A DNA stretch of 64,000 nt from FLUQ01 sp031550605 (GTDB lineage Bacteria > Desulfobacterota > Desulfovibrionia > Desulfovibrionales > Desulfovibrionaceae). Made by a program: the position numbers and the translations under genes. Numbering within the stretch: the stretch's first letter is position 1; the number at the start of each line of letters is the position of its first letter. Below are positions 43,845-51,018 of this stretch, in pieces. The notes beneath the pieces are model-generated. The model was not told where the DNA came from, ran no database searches, and saw nothing but the letters and a program-made list of their open reading frames with translations. The stretch is from the NCBI GenBank assembly GCA_031550605.1, contig JAVBOK010000069.1, positions 13,122 through 77,121 of the forward strand, in the 5' to 3' direction.

Positions 43845-44993
43845 ATGGAAAACCACACTGTTGTTACCAGGCAGTCCTGGTTCTCGCGTTTGGGATATGC
43901 GTTCAAGGGGGTGCTGGTGGGCATTTTGCTGCTGCTCGGAGGGATCGTTCTGCTCTGGTGGAATGAAGGCCGGGCGATCACCACGGCCAAAGCCCTTGCG
44001 GAAGGGGCCCAACGGGTGCTTTCCGTCGTGGCGGACCGCGTGGACCCGGGGAACCAGGGCAAACTGGTACATGTTGCGGGCAGGGCGCTTGCCGGCGGCA
44101 GGTTGGCGGATCCGGATTTTCCGTTCATGGCGGCGCAGGCCCTGGTTCTGCAGCGCAAGGTGGAAATGTTCCAATGGCAGGAAGAGCACCATACGAAGGA
44201 AGTCAAAAAACTGGGCGGCGGGGTGGAAAAGCAGACCACATACACATATAAAAAGGCTTGGTCCTCCTCGGTGAGGAATTCCTCACATTTTTACGACCCC
44301 AGCGGTCACCGCAACCCTTCGGCCATGCCGTACGCCTCTTTCACAATCAAAGCGCCCAATGCGCGACTGGGCGCATTCAGACTGCCTGCCGGCATGCTCG
44401 CTCTGTCGGCTCCGGATCCCCTGGCCGTGCCTGAAAATGCGCCACTACGCGAGGACCGCAAGGTGGCGGGCGGGCAAATCTACATCGGGAAAAATCCTGA
44501 CGCTCCGGAAATCGGCGACCTGCGAATTCAATACACCTATGCGCCGGAACAGGATGTCAGCGTGGTGGCCGGGCAGATGGGGGACAGTTTTGGAGCCTTT
44601 TCGGTCGGCAACGGCAAGAGAAGCATCCAGATACTGAAACCGGGCCTGCTTGACGCGGACGCCATGTTCAACGCCGCGCGGAACGAAAACGCGATGCTGG
44701 CCTGGCTGCTGCGCGCACTGGGCGCGCTGTGTGCGTGCGGGGGCGTGTATCTGGTGCTCAGGCCCTTGAGCGTACTCGGGGACGTGGTTCCCTTTATCGG
44801 CGGCATTGTAAATTTCGGTGCCGGGCTGGTTGCGCTTGTCGTGGGGCTGGCCTGTTCTTTGATCGTTATCGCGTTGGCCTGGATGTTCTATCGTCCGCTT
44901 TTGGGCATGTTGCTGCTGGCCACCTCAGTGGCGGCGCTGGCGGGTACGCGCTTGCTTGCCGGCAGATCCGGCACGCGGGCCAGCCTCCGATAG
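43845..44993 (+). CDS. TMEM43-family membrane protein
   Basis: A 382-aa protein of the TMEM43/LUMA family, known from eukaryotic inner nuclear membrane and scattered bacteria. It shows an N-terminal helix (GVLVGILLLLGGIVLLWWNEGRA, with the family's WNEGRA), a large loop with ALVLQRKVEMFQWQEE and QIYIGKNPDAPEIGDLRIQYTYAPEQDVSVVAGQ, and three C-terminal helices. The bacterial role is unknown. GGAG lies before the ATG, and the gene is probably co-transcribed with the 5'-nucleotidase gene. Confidence 0.88.
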   Translation: MENHTVVTRQSWFSRLGYAFKGVLVGILLLLGGIVLLWWNEGRAITTAKALAEGAQRVLSVVADRVDPGNQGKLVHVAGRALAGGRLADPDFPFMAAQALVLQRKVEMFQWQEEHHTKEVKKLGGGVEKQTTYTYKKAWSSSVRNSSHFYDPSGHRNPSAMPYASFTIKAPNARLGAFRLPAGMLALSAPDPLAVPENAPLREDRKVAGGQIYIGKNPDAPEIGDLRIQYTYAPEQDVSVVAGQMGDSFGAFSVGNGKRSIQILKPGLLDADAMFNAARNENAMLAWLLRALGALCACGGVYLVLRPLSVLGDVVPFIGGIVNFGAGLVALVVGLACSLIVIALAWMFYRPLLGMLLLATSVAALAGTRLLAGRSGTRASLR

Positions 44994-45025
44994 CGGCGCA
45001 ATGTCCGACGGGACAAATTTCGAGT

Positions 45026-45477
45026 CTACCGCGCCGCGAAGCTCATAACCATTTCGGGGTAGCGATCCCCTATGATGGCGGCCGGCGCGAAGACCCGATC
45101 CAGCGTTTCCAGTTCATCGGCGGAAAAAGCGACATCAAGGGATTGAAGATTCTCGGGCACACGAGCGCGCCGGGTCATGCCGACCAGCGGGATGATGTCC
45201 TCGCCACGGGAAAGGATCCATGCGACGGGAAGCTGCGCTGGTGAACGCCCTTTGATGGCAGCCAAATTTTTGAGGAATTCCACGGGTCTCAAATTTTGTT
45301 TGAGGTTTTCGCCTTGCATTCTGGGCACGGTGTAGTGGGAAGGCTCGCTTTGCGGAGAGCTTGTCACATTTCCAATAAGCAGTCCGTCCGCCAGAACACG
45401 ATAGGAAACGAGAAGTGCTCCCCAAAAATGGACGCGGGTATTGTGGAGAAAACAGGAACAGAACTGACCTTATCCCG
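45026..45477 (-). pseudogene. Aldo/keto reductase C-terminal remnant
   Basis: The frame keeps the last ~150 residues of an NADPH-dependent aldo/keto reductase: VSYRVLADGLLIGN, then PRMQGENLKQNL, LKNLAAIKGRSPAQLPVAWIL and VGMTRRARVPENLQSL. These match the family's late barrel strands and cofactor site. The N-terminal half, including the catalytic tyrosine and the first barrel strands, is absent; upstream the frame meets a TAA at about 45478 and then unrelated sequence. It is therefore a truncated remnant, unlikely to be active. Confidence 0.75.
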
Positions 45478-45921
45478 GAGAGCCAGCCTACCCATTGTGG
45501 CACACCAACTGCCGGGCGCTGACCATGGGCAAGCCCCCTGGAACCCCGCAAAGAAACGGCCCCGCCACCATGAAGGAAGCAGGGCCGGGTTTCATATTTT
45601 GTCAGGTTGTGGTGCCATCATGCCGCGCCACTGTGTCTGTGTTCAGGAAAAACCTTATCGGCTATGTCGTCTATGAGAGCGGCAAACCCGGCGGTGTCTG
45701 TTTTGTCGAGGCAGATATCAAAGTGGTGAATATTGTTGATAACGGTGGAAAGGAACATGAGTCGCCAGTACAACGTTTCGCGCTCGCACCTGTCCGAGCC
45801 TATGCTGGTGTAGGTTGAGGCGCTCATTCCGCACCCCCTTCCCGGCTCCCGTCCCAACTCCTGATGGTTTTTTCAAGGATGTCGCCGCTGGTGTGGCAAA
45901 GGTGGCCAGTTCCTGAACTGG
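45478..45921. other. Degraded intergenic DNA between two remnants
   Basis: No convincing gene. A hairpin of GGCCCCGC/GCAGGGCC type lies at 45551-45584 and could end transcription on either strand. Several short frames exist but lack ribosome sites and any family signature. Confidence 0.35.
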
Positions 45922-46090
45922 GAGTGTCCATAACTTTGTGTAATCGGTTATTCTATTGAGTCGGTAACCTGTCCTCGAACTGGATGGCAAAGCGATTCAA
46001 TGCGGCCTTCCAGTCTCTGATAGGCATTGTCCATTTTTTACTGATGCTTCGCAGTGCAAGCCAGAAGATTTTGAAAAGGTGCCGGGAAGT
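45922..46090 (-). mobile_element. IS256-family transposase 3' end and terminal repeat (remnant)
   Basis: On the minus strand the last ~37 residues of an IS256-type transposase are readable (LALRSISKKWTMPIRDWKAA, then LNRFAIQFEDR), ending at TAG (45953-45955). Just outside lies TTACACAAAGTTATGGACAC, typical of the IS256 terminal inverted repeat. The rest of the transposase and the other repeat are missing, so this is a relic and not a mobile copy. Confidence 0.75.
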
Positions 46091-46391
46091 TTGAAGCGGG
46101 CTGCAAGGTGGAATACAGCACAGGGCGGGGTTATGGTCAACAATCTATTCCCACTGTAAATTTGAAGGGGGCAAAACGCCTCTTTCAAATTTTTTATGTC
46201 TGTAATCCTCAGAGACTACAACGCAAGAGAACAGAATAGCAATTCACTAGCCTTCTGAGGAATCAACTCGCCGGCACATCACAACACGATCGAGGGGACA
46301 TGGCACCAGGAATCCATAGCTATTTTCGCGGCTTGGGTTTTGACCTGAAAGGAACGAGGCAAATGTACACAACCGGATATACGGTTTCGCG
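46091..46391. other. Intergenic DNA without recognisable features
   Basis: About 300 bases of lower-GC sequence between the IS remnant and the antitoxin gene. I see no gene, RNA or convincing repeat here. Confidence 0.3.
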
Positions 46392-46688
46392 TTACACGGA
46401 GCTGTTGTGATGGCTGGCTGTGGGCGCGAATGGCACACCAAGCGCCTTTGTTATTTTCACAATGGTTTCAAAGCGTGGTTTCGCTCCGGGAGAAAGCGTC
46501 TTGTACAGGCTTTCCCGGCTCAATCCAGAATCTTTGGCAAGTTGCGCCATACCCCGCGCTTTTGCCACATCAGCCAGGGCCGCAAGAAACACGTTGGGAT
46601 CGGGGTCTTCCATTGCGACGGCAAGGTATTCGGCTATGACTTCTTCATTGTCGAGGTGCTCTGTTACGTCAAATCTGGTTGCTTTCAT
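46392..46688 (-). CDS. Addiction-module antidote protein (HigA-like, HTH)
   Basis: A 98-aa protein of the antidote family paired with Gp49/HigB-like toxins. It begins KATRFDVTEHLDNEEVIAEY and has an HTH at residues ~48-80 (GMAQLAKDSGLSRESLYKTL, then FETIVKITKALG). It would bind the toxin and repress its own operon. The ATG overlaps the end of the toxin frame (ATGA), the normal arrangement. The partner toxin gene is broken, so this antitoxin is orphaned. Confidence 0.88.
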   Translation of the reverse strand: MKATRFDVTEHLDNEEVIAEYLAVAMEDPDPNVFLAALADVAKARGMAQLAKDSGLSRESLYKTLSPGAKPRFETIVKITKALGVPFAPTASHHNSSV

Positions 46689-46995
46689 ATCACACCCGCC
46701 TTTTTCAAATTTTTCCATATGGCTTTTGCCTGCTTGATGTCCTGTTGCTGGCTGCCCTTGTCACCATCGCAATAAGCAAGTAAATATTCGCGCCTTCTTG
46801 GGCATAGTAGATGCGGTATCAAGGGCCATAATGAATACGCATTTCCGAAACGCCTTCGCCCACCGGGCCGCAGTCGCCAAAGTTACCGCGCTCGGCAGCC
46901 ACAACACGAGACAATATCCGCGCCCGGCCTTTCTGATCCCTAAGGGCGTCTATCCAGGCCAAGAACTTGTCTGTTTTGTTAATGACGTTTTGCAT
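46685..46995 (-). pseudogene. Broken HigB/Gp49-like toxin gene
   Basis: The frame begins MQNVINKTDKFLAWIDALRD and keeps the family's RILSRVVAAERGNFGDCGPVG and MRIHYGP. The next codon, normally glycine in the GPGYR motif, is TGA (about 46823), followed by YRIYYAQEGANIYLL. A second lesion, a one-base shift near 46770, separates that part from GDKGSQQQDIKQAKAIW, which reads on in another frame to the antitoxin start. Two independent lesions make an active toxin very unlikely. Confidence 0.85.
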
Positions 46996-47002
46996 GGCAT
47001 AA

Positions 47003-47022
47003 ATGTAGTCACTTGGCTACAT
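47003..47022. promoter_or_regulatory. Operator-like inverted repeat before the toxin-antitoxin pair
   Basis: ATGTAG (47003-47008) and CTACAT (47017-47022) form a 6-bp inverted repeat eight bases upstream of the toxin-remnant ATG, where HigA-type antitoxins usually bind. The rest of 47023-47359 holds no gene that I can support. Confidence 0.5.
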
Positions 47023-47359
47023 ACAGTCAAGCGAAAGGCATTCGTGCTGAAAATAAAGGTGGCCATAACTGCTGGGGAATTGAACCGCCGACACATCGCG
47101 ACACCACGGGGCGGGAAGTGGCATCCGGCGTCTGTGGTGCGGTTATACCTGATTTTACATGATCTGCTCCTCAAGCAACTCCGTGGTCCACAAAATCGAT
47201 CCACAAAGCCGATCGAACGGTGGGGTTCTTTGAGGGGAAGACATGTTCTTCATACCGCTATCCGCTATCCGCAAAGCACTTGCCTGGATGGCACCAAATT
47301 TGCTTTATTCAGGCCATGTTGGGAAAAGGGAAAATTCTGCATGCGCCAAGGAGCAAGCC

Positions 47360-47950
47360 GTGAGCATATCCTCCATTGACCAGATTTTGCCGGGCCACCT
47401 TGATAAAACCGGCGGATTTCCTGTAGCGGAGGCAAAGGACGGCACGCGGCAGGAACAGAACGCGCGAGCCGACATCCTGATGCAGATAACTGATGGCGCG
47501 GCCCTGTCCTCTCTGGCGCCGCGTATTAAGGCGATACTCAACCAGATCGCCGGCCCGGAAGACAATGTACTGGACGCCCTCAGCGGCAACGTAGGCAAAT
47601 TGCAGGACGGATTCATTGATGCGCTGTATTCCGCCCTGTCCGCGCGCGACATCAACCTTGACCAGAAGCTGACTTTGCGCCTGAACGGCGAGGGTATACT
47701 GTCCGTGGCGGGGGATCATCCGCAGAAGGAAGCCGTTGAGAACGTTTTACGTGAACAGCCGGCCCTGTCCGCCGCTTTTGACGAAATCGCCTCACAGTCG
47801 GAATTGTTGCGCGACATCCGCAATATCAGCAAGGTCATGAGCCGCAAAGGCGGTTTGGAACAGTATGCGGCAGCCGGCAACACCGGATCCGCCGTGTATC
47901 AGATGAGCCTCAAAGGTGAGATGAGTCACTTTTACTTCAGCCGGGTCTGA
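47360..47950 (+). CDS. Protein of unknown function next to tmRNA
   Basis: A 196-aa hydrophilic protein that I do not recognise. It starts with GTG (VSISSIDQILPGHLDKTGG); AAGGAG six bases upstream decides this start against an ATG at 47243. The middle is helical (SLAPRIKAILNQIAG, GFIDALYSALSARDINLDQKL), followed by LTLRLNGEGILSVAGDHPQ, a short beta-like stretch. No signal peptide, membrane segment or cysteine cluster is seen. Its codon use matches the host, unlike the decayed DNA on its left. Confidence 0.65.
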   Translation: MSISSIDQILPGHLDKTGGFPVAEAKDGTRQEQNARADILMQITDGAALSSLAPRIKAILNQIAGPEDNVLDALSGNVGKLQDGFIDALYSALSARDINLDQKLTLRLNGEGILSVAGDHPQKEAVENVLREQPALSAAFDEIASQSELLRDIRNISKVMSRKGGLEQYAAAGNTGSAVYQMSLKGEMSHFYFSRV

Positions 47951-47962
47951 TGCGGATGCCGC

Positions 47963-47990
47963 TTGCTATTTGCCGAAAATGATCTATATT
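47963..47990 (+). promoter_or_regulatory. Promoter of tmRNA
   Basis: TTGCTA (47963-47968), a 16-base spacer and TATATT (47985-47990) lie 17 bases before the mature tmRNA 5' end. Confidence 0.55.
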
Positions 47991-48007
47991 TAGTTGCAAG
48001 CGCACAT

Positions 48008-48365
48008 GGGGGCGCACTGGTTTCGACGGGGACGTGGAAGCCGGAATTGCAGGCCGAGGCGCCGCTGGCCTCGTTAAAAGCGGCACAAAAGTAATTGGCA
48101 ACGATTACGAATACGCATACGCGGCTTAATTAAGCCGCCCGTGACGGATGGCTGACGCCCGATACGCCGCCTGAACGGACAAAAACCATCGGGCTGGCGT
48201 CCTGAGATGTCTGCCGCAAAGGACGCGAGACACCGAAGGCAGACTGGCCGCGAGAAGCTCTTGTCAGGGGCCAGACTGGCGGCAAGATGCAAACCTGACA
48301 TATGCCTGTAGACGTTCCGCGTGGATACTTTTCGGACGCGGGTTCGATTCCCGCCGCCTCCACCA
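48008..48365 (+). ncRNA. ssrA: Transfer-messenger RNA
   Basis: Rescues stalled ribosomes. The 5' part GGGGGCGCACTGGTTTCGAC and the 3' part with GGTTCGATTCCCGCC and encoded CCA form the tRNA-like half. The tag frame reads GNDYEYAYAA followed by TAA (around 48097-48129), with GGC as the likely resume codon; the YAYAA-type ending is like Desulfovibrio tags. The pseudoknot region follows. A strong hairpin terminator lies just downstream. Confidence 0.96.
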
Positions 48366-48380
48366 TCAACTTTTTTCAGC

Positions 48381-48421
48381 AAGTCCCACAAGGTTTCAAA
48401 AGCCTTGTGGGACTTAGCTTT
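48381..48421 (+). terminator. Intrinsic terminator of tmRNA
   Basis: AAGTCCCACAAGG (48381-48393) and CCTTGTGGGACTT (48403-48415) form a perfect 13-bp stem with a nine-base loop, followed by AGCTTTT, 15 bases after the tmRNA 3' end. Confidence 0.85.
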
Positions 48422-48478
48422 TATGGGCATTTTAGGGTCAGGACGTTTCATAAAAAACCTTGACGTTTCGTATTGAGC

Positions 48479-48536
48479 GGGGGCAAAAGTGGGGGCAAAA
48501 AGAGATTTTGCCCCCGGAGGAGACTATTTTGCCCCC
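48479..48536. repeat. Nested 10-bp inverted repeats (GGGGGCAAAA x2 / TTTTGCCCCC x2)
   Basis: GGGGGCAAAA occurs at 48479-48488 and 48491-48500; its reverse complement TTTTGCCCCC occurs at 48506-48515 and 48527-48536. Any of the direct copies can pair with either inverse copy, giving alternative hairpins. An 82-codon frame (48460-48708) runs across it but has a TTG start, no ribosome site and no family, so I do not call it a gene. Confidence 0.8.
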
Positions 48537-48714
48537 AGAAGAACACGAAGCCAAAAAACGCATAAATACCAAGGCAGATGTCAAAGAAATCACCACCCTC
48601 GCGGAGAAACTTGCCGAGGATATTAAGAAGCCAAGGGCGGCGCGGTTTATGCGAGGGACACCTTACGGGAAAGTGTCGCGCTGCATAAAGCCGTGCCGCC
48701 CTTGTTGATTAAAA

Positions 48715-49020
48715 TTACTGCTCTGGAAACTGTCGGCTACTGTGCATCACGCGCAAAACCTGCACCCTGTCGGGCAACACGCGATAAATCAGCGCATAGG
48801 GAGTGTCCTTAACAAGCCACTCCCTGGTGTTTGGCACTCTGCCCGGCTTGCCAGCGCCCGGAAGTGTGGTGAGATGTTCAGGTGCTTTGTAGATACGCTT
48901 CACATAGTCTTCCACGGCGTCAAAGGGCAGGCTTTCGCCAAGCAGATAATCGGCTATGCCGTCCATGTCCTCTGATGCGCTTTCAGTCCATTCAATGGGT
49001 AAAGGGTTACGGGGTGACAT
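48715..49020 (-). CDS. parE: ParE/RelE-family toxin
   Basis: A 101-aa toxin with the ParE pattern: IEWTESASEDMDGIADYL at the N-terminus, then HLTTLPGAGKPGRVPNTREWLV and YALIYRVLPDRVQVLRVMHSSRQF at the end. ParE toxins poison DNA gyrase; related RelE toxins cut mRNA, and sequence alone favours ParE. The start overlaps the antitoxin gene by 14 bases, the usual antitoxin-toxin order. Confidence 0.9.
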   Translation of the reverse strand: MSPRNPLPIEWTESASEDMDGIADYLLGESLPFDAVEDYVKRIYKAPEHLTTLPGAGKPGRVPNTREWLVKDTPYALIYRVLPDRVQVLRVMHSSRQFPEQ

Positions 49021-49252
49021 TGAAGCCCTTAGCCTTTAACCGCGCTCCCATTTCCTCGTGGCTGATTACCCTGCCCGCCTCCGCATCATCTATCCCCTTT
49101 TGCACCTCGGCGAGATACCATGTTTCGCGCTCAAGATATTGGGCGACAGCTTCCTTGATTATCCAGGCGCGGGGCCTGTCCATCTGCTCGGCCATCTTGT
49201 CGAGTTGCTCACGGATTTCCGGGTCAAACCGGACTGTCGTTACTGGCTGCAT
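49007..49252 (-). CDS. parD: ParD-like ribbon-helix-helix antitoxin
   Basis: An 81-aa antitoxin starting MQPVTTVRFDPEIREQLDKM, a ribbon-helix-helix DNA-binding domain (strand VTTVRF, then two helices with RPRAWIIKEAV). The C-terminal half (YLAEVQKGIDDAEAGRVISHEEM) is the typical toxin-binding tail. AAGGAG lies six bases before the ATG at 49252, which is preferred over an upstream ATG at 49285. It pairs with the ParE toxin. Confidence 0.9.
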   Translation of the reverse strand: MQPVTTVRFDPEIREQLDKMAEQMDRPRAWIIKEAVAQYLERETWYLAEVQKGIDDAEAGRVISHEEMGARLKAKGFNVTP

Positions 49253-49384
49253 ATTTGCTCCTTGCGTATCCGCTTGTATTCTCATGTGTGCTCAAAGAAT
49301 ACATCATCTGAAACAAAAGGCAAGGCGCTATTTTTCAAAATTTTCCCCGTTGACGCTGCCGGGTATAGGTTTTAAGCTAGCGAA

Positions 49385-49852
49385 ATGGAAAAGTATCGTA
49401 TCGAGCAGGTGAGTTCCCATTTTTTTCAGCAAGCGTTAGCGCTTGTTGAAAATGTCTTTATGGAGTTTGAGGCTCCTGACTATTCTGAGCAAGGGGTAGA
49501 GGAATTTCGCAAATTCATTAACCCCGAGCGAATTCAAAAGGAAATTGACTCTTCGGCGCTCAGATTGTGGGGATGTTTTCATGAACGGCAAATCGTCGGG
49601 GTTCTCGGGGTAGAGTCAAAAGGACATATCTGCCTTCTTTTTGTTGCAAAAGAATTTCACAGGCAAGGTATTGCCAAAGCCATGCTGGAAAAGGGCTTGG
49701 CCCCACTCCGTGAGAAAAATTTACCTCAGGTAACCGTTAATTCCTCGCCGTATGCTGTTCCTGCGTATCAGCGCATGGGGTTTATCACCACTCAACCTGA
49801 GCAATGCTTTAACGGCGTACGGTATATCCCAATGGCGCTTTCTTTTGGGTAA
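49385..49852 (+). CDS. GNAT-family N-acetyltransferase
   Basis: A 155-aa acetyltransferase. The acetyl-CoA loop is HICLLFVAKEFHRQGIAKAML (residues ~83-103, motif A with RQGIAK), and the C-terminal part has VNSSPYAVPAYQRMGFI. It would acetylate an amine using acetyl-CoA. It is divergent from the ParDE pair and belongs to the accessory segment; some toxin-antitoxin systems use GNAT toxins, but no RHH/DUF1778 partner is directly beside it, so a resistance or housekeeping role is as likely. Confidence 0.88.
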   Translation: MEKYRIEQVSSHFFQQALALVENVFMEFEAPDYSEQGVEEFRKFINPERIQKEIDSSALRLWGCFHERQIVGVLGVESKGHICLLFVAKEFHRQGIAKAMLEKGLAPLREKNLPQVTVNSSPYAVPAYQRMGFITTQPEQCFNGVRYIPMALSFG

Positions 49853-49854
49853 GC

Positions 49855-49912
49855 TGGTGGTGCAGGAGAATCGAACTCGATTCCGTATCACTCTACCGAA
49901 CAGAGCCACAAA
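49855..49912 (-). pseudogene. tRNA-like fragment lacking an anticodon arm
   Basis: On the minus strand GGCTCTGTTCGGTAGAGT resembles a D-arm, then GAATCGAGTTCGATTC resembles a T-arm, and CTGCACCACCA looks like an acceptor 3' strand with CCA. The anticodon arm and 5' acceptor strand are missing. It may be the trace of an integration event or decay of a duplicated tRNA. Low certainty. Confidence 0.4.
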
Positions 49913-50025
49913 GCGCAGCAGAATCTTGGTATCTACTTTTGGAAGGTGTGAACTACCAAGAAAAATACCAAAATTCTTGGTAGCTGTCTATGGAATTCGC
50001 AAGAATGCCCAGCAATGCAATGATT

Positions 50026-50070
50026 AAAAAAGCAAAGTCCTGTAAGGCTTTTTAGGCTTTACAGGACTTT
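50026..50070 (-). terminator. Intrinsic terminator of the tRNA gene
   Basis: AAAGTCCTGTAAGG (50034-50047) and CTTTACAGGACTTT (50057-50070) form a long stem; on the minus strand GCTTTTTTAATC follows. It sits 14 bases past the tRNA 3' end. Confidence 0.8.
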
Positions 50071-50084
50071 CTGAGAAGATACTT

Positions 50085-50160
50085 TGGTGGGCCCACCAGG
50101 ATTCGAACCTGGGACCGGCCGGTTATGAGCCGGCGGCTCTGCCAACTGAGCTATAGGCCC
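50085..50160 (-). tRNA. tRNA with CAU anticodon (Met, or Ile2)
   Basis: A full 76-base cloverleaf with encoded CCA on the minus strand: acceptor GGGCCTA paired with TGGGCCC, D-arm AGCTCAGTTGGCAGAGC, anticodon stem GCCGG/CCGGC with loop CTCATAA, T-arm CCAGGTTCGAATCCTGG. CAU may be elongator methionine or the lysidine-modified Ile2 tRNA; the sequence does not decide this. Confidence 0.95.
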
Positions 50161-50430
50161 GGTAAACTGGTGCTGGACAGGACGGCTTTTGTATGGCTCT
50201 TTGCCCGGCCTTGTCAAGGCCGGCCTCGCGACGCGGCGGGCACTGTCGTAAGTTGCGGGTTCGCCCGGGCCGCCACGTCGTGGTGCGGAACAAGCGCCGC
50301 GCACCCGCGATTTTCCCCTGTTCCGCCTGCATGCAACAGATTGATCCTCAAGACAAGGCCTGAAAAATGCGTTTGACAAGCAGGCCGGTCAGTCTACACA
50401 ATGCGGGCCTAACGATACGAGGAAATCGCC

Positions 50431-51018
50431 GTGAAAATCAAGGATCTGGTTGTCAAAGCCCGTTCTTACCGCCGTTTTCAGGAAAACAGGCCTGTGGGCG
50501 CGGACCTGCTGACCGCTCTTGTGGATGCGGCGCGCCAGGCTCCCAGTGCGTCCAACAAGCAGCCGTTGCGCTATGCCGTTTCCGTGTCGCCCGAGGTCAA
50601 CGCGCGCATTTTCGGCCATCTGCGCTGGGCCGCGCAGTTGAAGGACTGGAAAGGCCCCGCGGAAGGCGAGCGTCCCGCAGGATATATCGTGATCGGCGGC
50701 GCGGAATCGTCGAACCACCTGCTGACGGATCTGGGCATCGCCGCGCAGACCATCCAGCTGGGCCTTGCGGAAGCGGGCGTGGGCTGCTGCATGCTGGCCA
50801 ACATCAACCCCGGAGAAATTCATACCATCGTGGGTTTTCCGGAGGGGGTGACGGTGCTGCTGGTGCTGGCAGCGGGCTATCCCGGCGAAACGGTGATGCT
50901 TGATGCGCCGGGCGCGGACGGGAGCCTCAATTACTGGCGCGATGACAAGGACGCGCACCACGTGCCCAAAAGAGCGCTCAGCGACGTGCTGCTCGCCCTG
51001 TACGAACAGGCGCCATGA
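50431..51018 (+). CDS. Nitroreductase-family protein
   Basis: A 195-aa FMN-dependent nitroreductase-family protein: VVKARSYRRFQENRPV at the start, ARQAPSASNKQPLRYAV in the FMN region and ADGSLNYWRDDKDAHHVPKR at the C-terminus. The last part is typical of a small anaerobe subgroup. It would reduce nitro or other electrophilic substrates. The stop overlaps the next gene's ATG (ATGA), so it is transcribed with the MFS transporter. Confidence 0.88.
   Translation: MKIKDLVVKARSYRRFQENRPVGADLLTALVDAARQAPSASNKQPLRYAVSVSPEVNARIFGHLRWAAQLKDWKGPAEGERPAGYIVIGGAESSNHLLTDLGIAAQTIQLGLAEAGVGCCMLANINPGEIHTIVGFPEGVTVLLVLAAGYPGETVMLDAPGADGSLNYWRDDKDAHHVPKRALSDVLLALYEQAP

Noticed and set aside
45618..45990. Short minus-strand frames between the remnants
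   Set aside because: No ribosome site, no family signature and overlapping frames of equal quality.
46798..47379. 193-codon plus-strand frame across the toxin remnant
   Set aside because: Antisense to the recognisable HigB-like remnant and without its own ribosome site.
48460..48708. 82-codon frame after tmRNA, possibly an integrase tail
   Set aside because: TTG start without a ribosome site, crosses the nested inverted repeats, and shows no integrase active-site residues.
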